DNA of 64,000 bases. Origin: Salvia splendens (taxonomy: Eukaryota; Streptophyta; Magnoliopsida; Lamiales; Lamiaceae). Location: positions 7,542,001-7,606,000 of the forward strand of contig NC_056044.1 in NCBI RefSeq assembly GCF_004379255.2, written 5' to 3'. Within the stretch, counting starts at the first letter, position 1; each line of letters starts with the position of its first letter. Position numbers and translations under genes: made by a program. This document shows positions 44,444-54,864 of this stretch, in pieces. The notes under the pieces are model-generated. The model was not told the DNA's origin. It ran no database searches and saw only the letters and a list, made by a program, of their open reading frames with translations.

Positions 44444-45017
44444 GTATGTTTAAGCAAACACATATAATAATCATTTACAACTTTGAATAAATCTTATGCT
44501 TTAAAAAACATTCTTAAAGTGAGAATGTAAAAATCAATATATAAAGTATATTGTAAATGATTATTATTTGTGTTTAGTTAAAGGAAGATGACCCCTTACT
44601 TGGCGGCATGTAAAAATCAATATATAAAGTATATATGGTTGTAAATGATTATTATACGCAGATGACCCATTTCTTAGACGGTACGTACCGATGATACAGT
44701 GAGGGGTTGTAAGTTTGCATGTAGCGGGCATCGCCATTGCAAGAGTTCGATTGATGGCAATGCCAAGGGTGGCGCTTGCGCCGTTATTGCTGAGCATGGG
44801 GCAGATGCACTCGGGCTGCGACTGCTGGATGTTGGCCAGAGAGGCGCAGCACGCGGGCAGTGGCCGCGTCGAGTTCCCCCGGAGGTAGGTTATGACTTAT
44901 GCACGAGGAAAGGCCGCTGATCATGTTGTTCGAGCAACCTGACTGAGCCGTGCATCCTGTGCTTACCATTAGCCCAATCACTAGGAATGGCCAAAATCTG
45001 CACATTTTAGTATCCAT

Positions 45018-45208
45018 TTTTTGTTGGTTTTCTAGAAAATATGATTGATGGTTAGTTAATTACAATAGAGTTATGCATCCTATTTATCATAATGATTTTG
45101 AGTAGATTAGTTTTCGGTTGGCCAACTTCTATTATACTAGTATGAAATTTTCGTAGCATATTAAATTTGAGGTTTTATATATCTATAATTGATCGTTAGG
45201 TAATTATC
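45018..45208 (-). promoter_or_regulatory. Proximal promoter of the nsLTP gene
   Basis: About 190 bp remain between the ATG and a probable LTR insertion. A minus-strand TATA-like stretch (tataaaacctc, at 45170-45180) is the best core-promoter candidate. Confidence 0.35.
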
Positions 45209-45213
45209 GCTAT

Positions 45214-46201
45214 TGTGGGATATTGTGGACTCCAATTGGTGGGCTTGTTATTAATCAGTTGGGCTGATTTAATTGTTTGGCCCGTTCTAATATTGGTGAC
45301 CCAAATTGGTGTGGCCCAATACTTAAGTTGGGATGCTCCGATGGCTGCCACGTGGCCATCTCACGCGGATCATTGACGTGGACCGTCGGATCTAGGGTGT
45401 GTTTGTTGGGAGAGATAAACCATCCCTATCCTCTCTATGTGCCATTATTCGATTCATCTACTCTCTCTCTCTCTCTACATGCTTTCTTCTCCGGCTTCTC
45501 TCTAGAACTCTTCTCTCTCTCAAAAATGTGCTCCGATCTTCTTCTCCGATGACTCTCTTCTCTGTTTTAGTGAGAACTGAGTGTTTATCTCTCAACTCCT
45601 GTGTTGATTCGGAGATTTCCTTTGGATTCGAACGGTTGAGTTCGAACCAGTTCGTTTGGCTGAAGATCTTCGGTTGATTTCTCAGATCCGTGAGATTCTG
45701 GTGTTCTTGAGGCCTTGTGGCTGTGGTTGTGAGACGTTTGATCTTTGAGGTGGCTTCTGTGTTGTAGTAATTGGAGTATCCCTAGGGTTTGGGGTCCGAT
45801 TGTTTCACTGTACTCCCTTGAGACTTGTTGGTGAAGATTTAGGAGGTCCTTGGCCCTGTGCAGTCGTGTGTGCGACCTGAGCCATATTCTAAATCTTCTG
45901 TCCCTTTTGTTCTTGTGTTCTTTTCTGATTTAGATCCGAAATGATCTCTGTCTTGTGTTACTAATTTTTGTGCTTCAGTGTGCAGGTGTTTTCACGGAGT
46001 ATAGCTTGCAGTATCAGATTGGTTTCAGATCTGATATAGGCTAGGATTTCTTTGTAATCTTGTACTTAGTCACAAATTGTTAGCTAGCTGTAACATATCT
46101 TTGTAATTGGCTTGTTCCTTGCTGAGATTAGCCATCTCAGTATTGATCTAATACAAATAGATCCCGGTAATTAGTGAATCCTGAGTGATCTGATTCCTAC
46201 A
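45214..46201. mobile_element. Probable solo LTR, ~988 bp
   Basis: It begins TGTGGGATATTGTGG and ends GATTCCTACA, flanked by GCTAT and TCTAT (four of five match). The content is LTR-like: repeated CCCAAT/GCCCAAT-like boxes at the left, a pyrimidine-rich zone (ctctctctctctctac, 45463), then a long T- and G-rich untranslated-type region with aatctgtaat-like polyadenylation sequences. No internal retroelement domain adjoins either end. Boundaries and the duplication are plausible but not proven. Confidence 0.5.
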
Positions 46202-46608
46202 TCTATCAATTGATACCCATATCTTCTTTGATCATATTGTAAAATTCTCATATATGATACCGCTGTATTTGCTCATCCGACTTCAACAAACTTAAGGGAT
46301 CATTTCATTATCATAGATTGACATCATGGTTTGAATTATTCATGCCTTTTTTACTATACATAGTGCCTTACAAACATAAATTTAGAGTAACATCCATAGA
46401 GTTTTGCAAGATTTATTTGATAATATTTACCGGTCATTAGAAGCTATTTATCCAACCGAAAAATCGAAGGCGATAAAAGACAACTAATATTCAAACCATA
46501 ATAAGACTAATTTTTAGTCATTCCATCCTGTGATAAGATTTCTCTTTTGACCTTTTCTACAAATAGAAATAAGCCTTGCATTACACATTTTATTATATAA
46601 AACTAGTA
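46202..46608. other. AT-rich spacer
   Basis: No gene, RNA or clear repeat seen. Confidence 0.4.
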
Positions 46609-46790
46609 CTTCCTCCCAATAAAAAAATAACTCATTTTCCTTTTTATCATTACGAAAAATAAAAACACATTTATCTCTATTTTATTCCATTTCTTTTACT
46701 TTATTCTCTTCATTCATAAACACACAAAATTAATTTGCATAAAATCTCGTATCGCTCAAGAAGGAGATAACTTCCTTGGGACGAAAGGAG
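46609..46790. mobile_element. Stowaway-type MITE, 182 bp
   Basis: Left end CTTCCTCCCAATAAA and right end CTTGGGACGAAAGGAG, flanked by TA at 46607-46608 and 46791-46792. The interior carries the ctcattcataaacacacaaaatta block also seen in the MITE at 58089. Confidence 0.75.
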
Positions 46791-46937
46791 TAGTATTTTG
46801 CAAAAGTGAGATATACTATATTCTAACTTTTCAAGTATTTTTGCTTACATTTCTTAAAATCCAGTCAATTATTAGACTCCTATTCCAGGCCATCGGTAAC
46901 TCATCATGTATCCCACTTATATCTCTCATCTGTCATA

Positions 46938-47140
46938 CTCCCTTCATCCCATAAGAGGATGCACTCTTTCATTTTTAGTCCGTTTCACAAGAGTGCATTC
47001 TCTAATTTTTGAAACTCGCATTTCTCTCTAATAGGTGGAACTCATTCCTCAATAACAATACTTTAATTACTTTTTTTTAATCTTTTTAAACTTTATTAAT
47101 TATACATTAAAACTTATTCTCAATGTATGACAGGAGGGAA
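46938..47140. mobile_element. Stowaway-type MITE, 203 bp
   Basis: Left end CTCCCTTCATCCCATAAG and right end GACAGGAGGGAA, with TA at 46936-46937 and 47141-47142. The right end is more diverged than the left. Confidence 0.65.
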
Positions 47141-47821
47141 TATTATTATTCTCCTCAAATTTTACCGCAGACCACAACACTACATCTATATATACTCCTA
47201 CTATTATTCATTTCAAGAATTAATATACACCGAACTAAGAATAGCTTCTGACTTCTCTGTCTCTCTTCGTCACTTTTTTCCTTCCAATAATGCAAAATTA
47301 GTAAATTAACCCGGTGCATGTATCAAATGAACCAGAATTCTGGTATTAGTAATTTGGCAAAAAACCATTATAATATACTCCGTGATAATATATATATGTT
47401 GGCCATTGTATCCATTCAAGATTTATTGCAATATAACGGTAAAAATCATTATCTTTTATCTAGCTTGTCACCCAAAAGTATAAAAAATATCAGTAACTAA
47501 GAAATAATTTTTATATATGTAGCACTTTTAAGGGAAACTATTATTAAAATCCTTACTATAGATAATAGATGTGAATCTGTGATATCTGGTATGAGGATTT
47601 TTTATATAATATACTTTAAATGTTCACAATAATTATTATAAATACACATTATATATCAATCTAGAAGACATTTTGTATGCGATGTACGTAATATTTTCAT
47701 TTTTCAGTTGGAAACTAATTGTGGCGTAACACATTATAAAGAGGCTTCCGTTTTGTAGATGCTGCAAATTACTCGCACATCTATATATACACATATTTTC
47801 TACCGGTTAAAAACCAAGAAA
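47141..47821 (+). promoter_or_regulatory. Upstream region of defensin-like gene 1, shared with gene 2
   Basis: From about 47280 this region matches the upstream region of the second defensin-like gene (from about 58680) in blocks. Examples are tattagtaatttggcaaa/tccgtaatatggcaaa, taacggtaaa.atcattatctttta, agatgtgaat..gtgatat and gctgcaaatt. The TATA box is CTATATATACAC (47781-47792), about 30-40 bp before the likely transcript start. Confidence 0.55.
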
Positions 47822-48399
47822 ATGGCAATCCCGAAATCCTTGATAGCTATTTGTTTCATCATCTGTTCCGCTCTTCTCCTTGCACCAGGTAATTAATCTT
47901 TTTAAAGTTAATAATTGGTCACTAGAGTTCTTGTTCATAATTAATATTGTATATGCTACTCTCTCCGTCCCAAGTTACTTGAGTCATTTCTTTTTTTTAC
48001 TAAAAACAAAACATCTTCTTTCTTTTACTTTACTCTCTCTTCTTTCTTTACTTTATTCTCTCATGTATTTTATTTAACTCACTAAACCCAACTTTCTTAA
48101 ATCCTGTGCCGAAAAGAAACGCCTCAAGTAACGTGGGACGGAGGGAGTATAAAATAGAGGATTAGCTAAAAATGAGTAGTATTAAATTACTAATTGATTT
48201 GATGAATGAATATGTAGTGAATGGAAAGATGTGTAGGGAAGGATATCCATGGGTGAAGGTGGAATGCGCTAGAAGGAAAGTTGATGGGCCTTGTTGGGCC
48301 GAATGCCATGCACACCATGGCCCATCAGCTTACGCCGAATGCATCTCAAGTCTTAGTATACCTAATTTTCAAACTTGTTTTTGCCTTTGGCAATGTTAA
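47822..48399 (+). CDS. Defensin-like cysteine-rich secreted peptide 1
   Basis: Two exons: 47822-47888 and 48218-48399, joined GT-AG with phase 1, giving 82 residues. Exon 1 encodes the signal peptide (IAICFIICSALLLAP). Exon 2 encodes the mature peptide with eight cysteines at 28, 39, 48, 52, 64, 76, 78 and 82. The C-x3-C (CWAEC) and C-x-C (CFC) spacings form the cysteine-stabilised alpha-beta pattern of plant defensin-like (DEFL) peptides. Such peptides are secreted and act in defence or in cell-cell signalling; which applies here cannot be told. The position of the single intron after the signal peptide is that of the family. The intron contains a complete Stowaway MITE. A paralogue lies 11 kb downstream. 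Confidence 0.85.
47959..48148. mobile_element. Stowaway-type MITE in the intron of defensin-like gene 1, 190 bp
   Basis: Left end CTCTCTCCGTCCCAAGTTAC and right end GTAACGTGGGACGGAGGGAG, flanked by TA at 47957-47958 and 48149-48150. Confidence 0.9.
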
Positions 48400-48553
48400 T
48401 TACTTGGATATACATATCACCATGCTAAATCCCAAGTCTACATTCCATATATCGAACCATTCGAATTGATATTTTTCAAGCATAAATAATCCGTCCTAGA
48501 CTCCTAACCTTGTACAATTAAAATTGAAGCCAAAAGTGAAAGATAAATATAAA
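48400..48553. other. 3' UTR/flank of defensin-like gene 1
   Basis: Short non-coding stretch up to the Helitron end. Confidence 0.5.
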
Positions 48554-50739
48554 CTAGTGTTATCACCCGTGCTATGCACGGGGCATAAGATTTTTAAATA
48601 ATGATCTTAAATTTTAAGATAAGAAAATTAAAAAAGAGGATAAAGAGAATTACTAATATTTATGATTAAAAAATATGTTAATTATAATAAGTATTCGTAA
48701 CATTATAAATGATTAAAAATATTATAAACAGTAACAAAAAGAAAAATGTAACATTTATGTTTGGCAAACGATTTTATGCAATATTAATTTATGATATGAG
48801 TGGAGTAAAATAAAATAAAATAAATGACAAACACGAGATACGCGATTAAGGATAAATAGTGGGTTAGTTAGAATAAGATATAAATAAAAGAAAATATATG
48901 TGCAAATAAGGATCTGAGACGAAAAAATCATATAATTTGAATAAATAAATAGTTCAATAATTTTAATCAACAAAACATATATATTCAAAAAATAAATTCT
49001 ATGCATGAGGAAATATATATTTATGTAATCTTATGTAGCATTAAACAAAATTCTTTTAATCACATTTGCACACTTAAATATTTCTATCTATGCGTTGACA
49101 TAAAAAAAATTATCATTCGCTTCTATATTATCCTCTTTATATACCCATAATGCAAATGGTAATACAAAATGATGAATAATTTGGAACACGAATATTATAA
49201 TTAAAATATTAACAATAGTACCCCTAATGTCTGTAATCACAACGTTGCGTACTAAAATATTATAAATTAAATCACTCATGTGACAATAGTCAAAGGGGAT
49301 TGACGGTTGTAAAACCTGAATGACGATTTTTTATCAGAAGGTAAAGAAATTATAGGAATCAAAACTTTTTCACCAACGTTCTAACCAATCAAAACTTTCG
49401 CTCCGAAAACATGATTACCAAAACGTGTGATTATCAACAGAGTTCCATTACACAACTCATTAGAATGATTAATGTTCCTTATCAACAAAACATGAAAACC
49501 AGCCCTCAAAAGCTATGCATGATTAGGAATACCATACGACTTCAAATTATTCAGCAAAATAATTAGAGATTGTATCAAACTTGGATATACTATCAGAGCT
49601 CAAATAAACACGAACATCAGATTTATCCAAAAAGATTATAAACTAATTAACTTCATCAAACTACATCTAAAGTAGGAGATCAATTAATGCTAAAACTCCA
49701 TTTGTAATTTAGACTAAACATAATACTAAATTGAGATTTTACAAGTTTGTAAGAATAAAAATTAAACACAAAAAGGTGATTTTTTATGAATATTTTCTTA
49801 ATTAATTAATTAAAATAATCAAATAAAAGTAATAAAGAAAATAATACAACTCCCCAACATTTAGTCATTATTCAGATAAATTAGAACATAATTTGGATAA
49901 ATAGTAGTAATGCTCACTCATACCAATATTATATCATAAATCAGTAAATAAACATAATATCCTAACAAAAAATATAAAAATAGAAAAATGAAATTAATAA
50001 AAAAAAAAAAAAGGGAAGACATCGTCTTCTCCACAACACACAAACCCTTGATACACTTCCACCGCCTCTCCAATCACACCAAAAAATCGACCTTGAAGCC
50101 AAATTTCTACAGGTAGCAAGCAATCGAGAAATTACATCAAGGTTCCTACTTTTTTAACCGGCGATTGAAGGATTTAACCGAAGGACCTCCAACCGCCGCC
50201 GTTTGCTGCTACGAACACAATGGCGAACAAAAGGGGCAGTTCGGTGTTCAAAAAGTGGAAACATGCTACAACACTTCTCGATCAACAAACAAAACCAGTA
50301 AATCAAGCAAATCAGCAACAAATCTGGGAAAGGATAAAGCACACGAACGGCAGACCAACAAAAATCGAAGAATACTTTTTCCAAGGTAAAGTTCGAATTG
50401 AAAGTACATAGATTAGAATTTTTTAATTGTTCAAAGCTTCTGAATTCATCTACTTCGACAGAAACTTAAAAAAATTTAGGTTGTTATGATTTGCACGTCT
50501 AAATTTTGTATATGAACAGCAAACATTATTGAAATTTATGGCTTACCTGAATGCCAGAAGTCTTATCTTAATTGATGTTAGATAAGTCCTTGAATTTACT
50601 TGCTTTTCTCCGGGAAGAGCATGAAAATCTGAACATTGTTCTTGCAAATTAGGTGACCGCATAATGTTCATACACTTTCAAAATTCAATTTAATAAATAC
50701 ACTTTCAAGTGTTCTAATAAGTTCTCTTTTTTATCTCAG

Positions 50740-51077
50740 AAAAATGCAGTATAAGTTGAGGGGGCTGAGTGAAGATGAAGACAATGAAAGTTAGCATATT
50801 GATCTACCTATTTTTTATGGAACTGGACTCTTTAAGCTGATAGGGTATGTCATAACCATTTATCGCATGTTTTCCTAAGTGGCTTTTTATCACAGAAGAT
50901 GATATAAAATGCTTACCCTGCTTCCAGGTATGATGAGCTTGGTAACTGTTGTGTACCCTACCCTAAATTTTGGGTCTTTTAGCTCTAAAATGTGCTTATG
51001 TTATCTTCCAGAATGAAACTCTTATAGCAATCAAAGCTCCTCATGGCACTACTTTAGAAGTTCCAGACCCTGATGAG
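50740..51077 (+). pseudogene. Captured E2F transcription factor fragment (three partial exons)
   Basis: Exon-like pieces with intact splice signals: 50740-50792 (KMQYKLRGLSEDEDNE), 50896-50926 (EDDIKCLPCFQ), 51012-51077 (NETLIAIKAPHGTTLEVPDP plus two residues). These correspond to the dimerisation/marked-box region of plant E2F proteins, which control S-phase genes with DP partners. The DNA-binding domain and C terminus are absent, and the first piece runs into a stop at its end. The fragment lies antisense to the Helitron, with introns retained, so genomic DNA was captured. Confidence 0.75.
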
Positions 51078-51357
51078 GTAACTTTTTATCTTCTTTTTTG
51101 TTGGAGTAGCTTGGAGTAGTAATAGGGAAATGAGGATCTTCACCTTGCTTGTTCCAAAGAGTTCTAAAATGAAGGTAAAAAGCACTTCCAAGAGTCAAAT
51201 AACAATAACCAACTCAAAAATCAGTTCCAAAAAACTGAATGAGCAATAATAGTTCAACAAAAGACCTGAATAATCAAACTAAAGATCAAAATACCCACTG
51301 AATCTCAGGGTCTGAAGAAAAGTTCCATCACTGTAACTCTCCAAAACTTCACCAGAA

Positions 51358-51476
51358 TCCCAGAAACTTGAACTTCTTCAAGACATCACCATCATACCCT
51401 TTAAAGTCCACATCAAGGCATCTCTTTGCTGAGCATTCATGGAGCAACTCTTCATCATCATCCTTAGTTAATGGCT
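51358..51476 (-). pseudogene. Coding-like fragment inside the Helitron, unknown family
   Basis: On the minus strand, after an AG acceptor near 51476, the frame reads PLTKDDDEELLHECSAKRCL, then an acidic/basic stretch ending KFKFLGFW and TGA. It has coding composition, and stops lie just upstream of the acceptor. It looks like a captured terminal exon. I do not recognise it. A plus-strand frame (51368-51604) overlaps it and is considered a shadow. Confidence 0.35.
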
Positions 51477-52252
51477 ATTACAATGACAACCAAAATGAAA
51501 TTATTGTAACCAAACAAAATACAAACAGGAAGAAAGATTGTACTACTAAAGAAGAAACTGATCTTAAGAAAAGTGACAGTAAAATGGAAGTAACAACAAA
51601 TTAAAGGTTAGAGGTTTGGATGCATTTAGGAAAATGATATATGCAAGAGATAAAAATGGTAATTTAACTTGAATAAATATGTACATTCAGAAACAGGAAG
51701 TAAGAAAGTAGCAAAGAAAGGGAAGAATAATACTACAGAGAGATGGAGAAGGATATATAGAAAACTCATTCTGGGGAATGAAAAATTTGGAAAGAAACAA
51801 AACTAAATCTTGGTGAGTGATAGTGAAAGAGTTGGGCAGGGTATTTATAAGGAAACAGAATGGTGAGCATGCTACTATTTAAAAAACCAATGCAAGTTCC
51901 AAAAGAAACACACTAATTAGAAAGATGTTCAATATAACAATTACAAACAGATCAAATTTAGATCAGATAGATAAATAATATTTACACTAAATAAAAATTT
52001 ATAAATGCTTTGTAAAATGTAGTACTCCATATCCTAAAATTAGAAAGCAATATTAATGAATGATAAAAATTCCAAATGATATTGGTCGATTTCGGGCCCA
52101 TTTAAACTCACAATTTTATAACCATATAACTTCACCTAAGGCCCATTTAATTTTTTTCTATTAGTATTAGCTTATTAGTGTACTATATATACATATGGGC
52201 ATGGCTGATGGCTCTATAGGTGAAATAAAAGTAAAGTAAACCCTAGAAAAAT

Positions 52253-52373
52253 CACAGCCACCATTCTCTATGCAGAAAAAGGAGAGAGAAGAAGCCCCAG
52301 AAAGTGGAAAGTAAATTCACAGCCGCCTCTCTCTGTGCAGAAAAAGGAGAGATAAGAAGCCCTAGAAATTGGA
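52253..52373. repeat. Imperfect ~65-bp direct duplication
   Basis: Two copies of cacagcc.cc...ctctgtgcagaaaaaggagaga and the following aagaagccc.agaaa.tggaaa, at about 52253-52308 and 52318-52373, within the Helitron. The right end contains a short GC-rich patch (ccaggcgcgtgggagg). Confidence 0.65.
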
Positions 52374-53031
52374 AATGCCAGGCGCGTGGGAGGCTATGTC
52401 CATCTCGATATTCAGCAAGGAGTAGGAGGAAATAAGAAGAACATAGAAAAAAGGTAAATATATAAATAGGTCTGAATAATCCATGTCAGTCTACTGTTAC
52501 TTATCTTACCTGTAAATAGTCACATAATCCATGTCTGCATTTCTGTAGAAAGTTAAATTCCAAATCCTATAATTACTTATATTTAAATGAGACTCGCATA
52601 ATGTTAGATCTTGATTCTGATTAGTAGAGTCAAATAGATTACATTTAGTAATCTCTAAGTCAAGAATTAATCACTTTGCAATTCCTAATTCAATAATCCT
52701 TTCCTGGGTCTGATGTAGATTGAGAAAATCAGATTATGATTAAGAAACATTAAACATTTGTGATTTAATTACTTTGCTGATAAGTACTCCTTAATACTTT
52801 GCAGGAATTCAAATCAGATTAACTTTAAATATGAGATTTCAAATCAGATTAACATTTTAGAAGATTTCAAAATCTTCCCTTTTCCTCTCTTTGTTTTCAG
52901 TCAGAAATATTGACTCAAATTTATGTTTACGAATACTAACTTGGTGAACTTTCATTTGTACAGGCACACACGCTGAATAAATGGATTTATTGTGTGTTTA
53001 ATAATCATAGATGTATTCACAATGTGTCACA

Positions 53032-53097
53032 CACACAACCATATGTAATTTTATTATATATTTACACAACCATATGTAATTTTATTATATATTTACA
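53032..53097. repeat. 33-bp tandem duplication
   Basis: Two consecutive copies of acacaaccatatgtaatttt...tatattt, near the 5' end of the Helitron. Microsatellite-like tctctctctat sequence follows at 53230-53300. Confidence 0.8.
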
Positions 53098-53541
53098 AAG
53101 TGAGATTCATTTTCAGGTATAAAGTGATTTAAAAAGAGGAAATAGCTTTGGAAACATGGATCAATATATTGGTAATAGAATAGTAATAAATTATTACAAA
53201 TAATGAGTATCCTACACAAAAGGGCTGTTATCTATCCCTCTCTCTCTATATATCTCGGTCTCTCTCTCTATCCATCTCTCTCTGTAGCTCGGTCTCTCAC
53301 TCTCCATAGTTACAAAACCTATGCAATCCTCAGACAAATAGGCTGCAACCTACAACTCACTCTCAGCATCTAAACATGAAAATATAAATAAGGGGAATAT
53401 TTACAAACTTTTGTCCAAATAAATTAGTTAAAAATTATATCTTTCAAATGACCAAAAGGGTAAATTAATTAGCTTTATATTTTCCCGCCAAAAAGGGCAA
53501 AACAGTCTTTTCACTGAACTGTCACTTTAGATTAGTATAGA

Positions 53542-54864
53542 TTGGACATTTATTTATTGACCAAATGAAAAAGTACGAAAGTAATATATACCAAAATTGT
53601 TTAATTCGGTTGGATGATTTTTTTGACAAATACGTGAAATTCAAATTAGATCCTTGAAAAATGGATTGGTATGTTTTAGGTTTGAACTCGAAAGAGTATT
53701 ACCACGACAAATCTCTTAAAAATCATTAATTACATTTCACGTTCTTCTCAAAATTTCCTTTTTCGTTATACCCCTAAATCACTTAATTGTCCAAAATTCA
53801 CTGGTATTTTTCAATTGAAACCTAACATATATTTATATTATTTGCATATATATATATAGAGAGTTGTAATATTAATGTATTTATATATTTTTAAATGTAT
53901 ATACATTATATTTACTAGTAATAATATTGACAATAATTATTGCAATTTTTATTATTTTACAAAAATCATGTACTACATGATATTATCTAGAGAATGTGTG
54001 TAATGAATTGATAACCCAATCTTTAATTACTAACTATAACTAATTTAAAACTATAAGATTTGTAGTGATTTAGTGGTTTATAAATTGACATGTGTACTTT
54101 CATTTTATTATTATTATTTAAATTTAAAAGATAAGAAAATTATCAAAATTAGGGTTTTGGATCAAAATGTCAATATAGTGTAATAAACATATCAATACGA
54201 TTCATTGAATATGTCAATACAATTTAGCATTGACATTGTATATGTATTATATTGACATATTATGATAGCTATGTTGACATTAAACTTCTTGAAAAATATG
54301 AAAATTCAAAGAATTGTTTTCAAATTTTGACATCGGAACCTATGCAAGTGAGATCTCGTTAGAATCCTTATAAAATTATCTTTAATATGATATATGTTGT
54401 GTAAAAAAAATAATTTAAATTGAGATTGTTATAATCATTTAAAGTTATGAGATTATTTTTTAAAAGTTAGTTATAATTAACTTTTTGTGAATTTACATTA
54501 ATACTCTTAGTTGACATTTTTTATACTGTATTGATACTTGTGGCTAAATGATCTTGTAACTTGATTTAATGATCCAATGTCTGTCGTTTAGTTATAGTTA
54601 GCAATTTAAATGTGAGTTAGCAATATAACACGTCACATCTAGAAAATATCAATAAACGTATATAGTAAATTTCTTCTTTAAGGGGTTCAGAAACAAAATG
54701 AGAAAGAAAAAGTTGTAAATGGCATTTAATTTGAATAATAATTTATCCTATACTATTTTCTCCCTTTTAAGGGCTCCAGAAACAAAATGAAAAAGAAAAA
54801 GTTGAAAATGATACACTAATAAATAGTTGAAGTATAGAAAAAGTAAAATAAGAGGGATAAGTAT
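53542..54864. other. AT-rich spacer
   Basis: No gene. Notable only for repeated tgtcaata/tattgacat phrases on both strands (54160-54290) and a direct duplication, agaaacaaaatga.aaagaaaaagttg (54688 and 54779). Confidence 0.45.

Larger units (their letters stand above)
38430..45017 (-). pseudogene. GPI-anchored non-specific lipid transfer protein (LTPG), interrupted
   Basis: Exons (minus): 44689-45017, 38842-38952, 38430-38545. Exon 1 has a signal peptide (CRFWPFLVIGLMVST) and the eight-cysteine motif (GC, SSC, ACCASL, ECICPM, ATC, HC). Exon 2 is a Ser/Asp/Pro-rich linker (DSDSDFDSDSDS-like), and exon 3 ends in a hydrophobic GPI-attachment tail (SSIYLILMAASIVV). LTPGs carry lipids or waxes at the cell surface. 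Removing seven surplus bases (AGTCATA or equivalent, near 44895-44905) makes the exon phases fit exactly and gives 182 residues, the usual size. As it stands, exon 1 shifts frame right after C2. A complete copia element lies in intron 1, about 13 bp from the acceptor. Likely a recent pseudogene, unless the 7 bp are a sequence error. Confidence 0.8.
48554..53541 (-). mobile_element. Helitron, ~5.0 kb, with captured gene fragments
   Basis: Read on the minus strand the element starts TCTATACTAATC (53541 downward). It ends with the hairpin CCCGTGC-ATA-GCACGGG, eight bases, then CTAG (48554-48557). The flanking bases are A before and T after, the A-T target of Helitrons, and no target duplication is present. 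The 5' subterminal sequence (TTTTGCCCTTTTTGGCGGG) resembles other plant Helitron starts. No Rep/helicase frame is present, so it is non-autonomous. The interior is AT-rich and carries E2F exons (50740-51077) and another coding-like fragment. That both ends belong to one element is inferred from orientation and the absence of competing ends. Confidence 0.65.
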
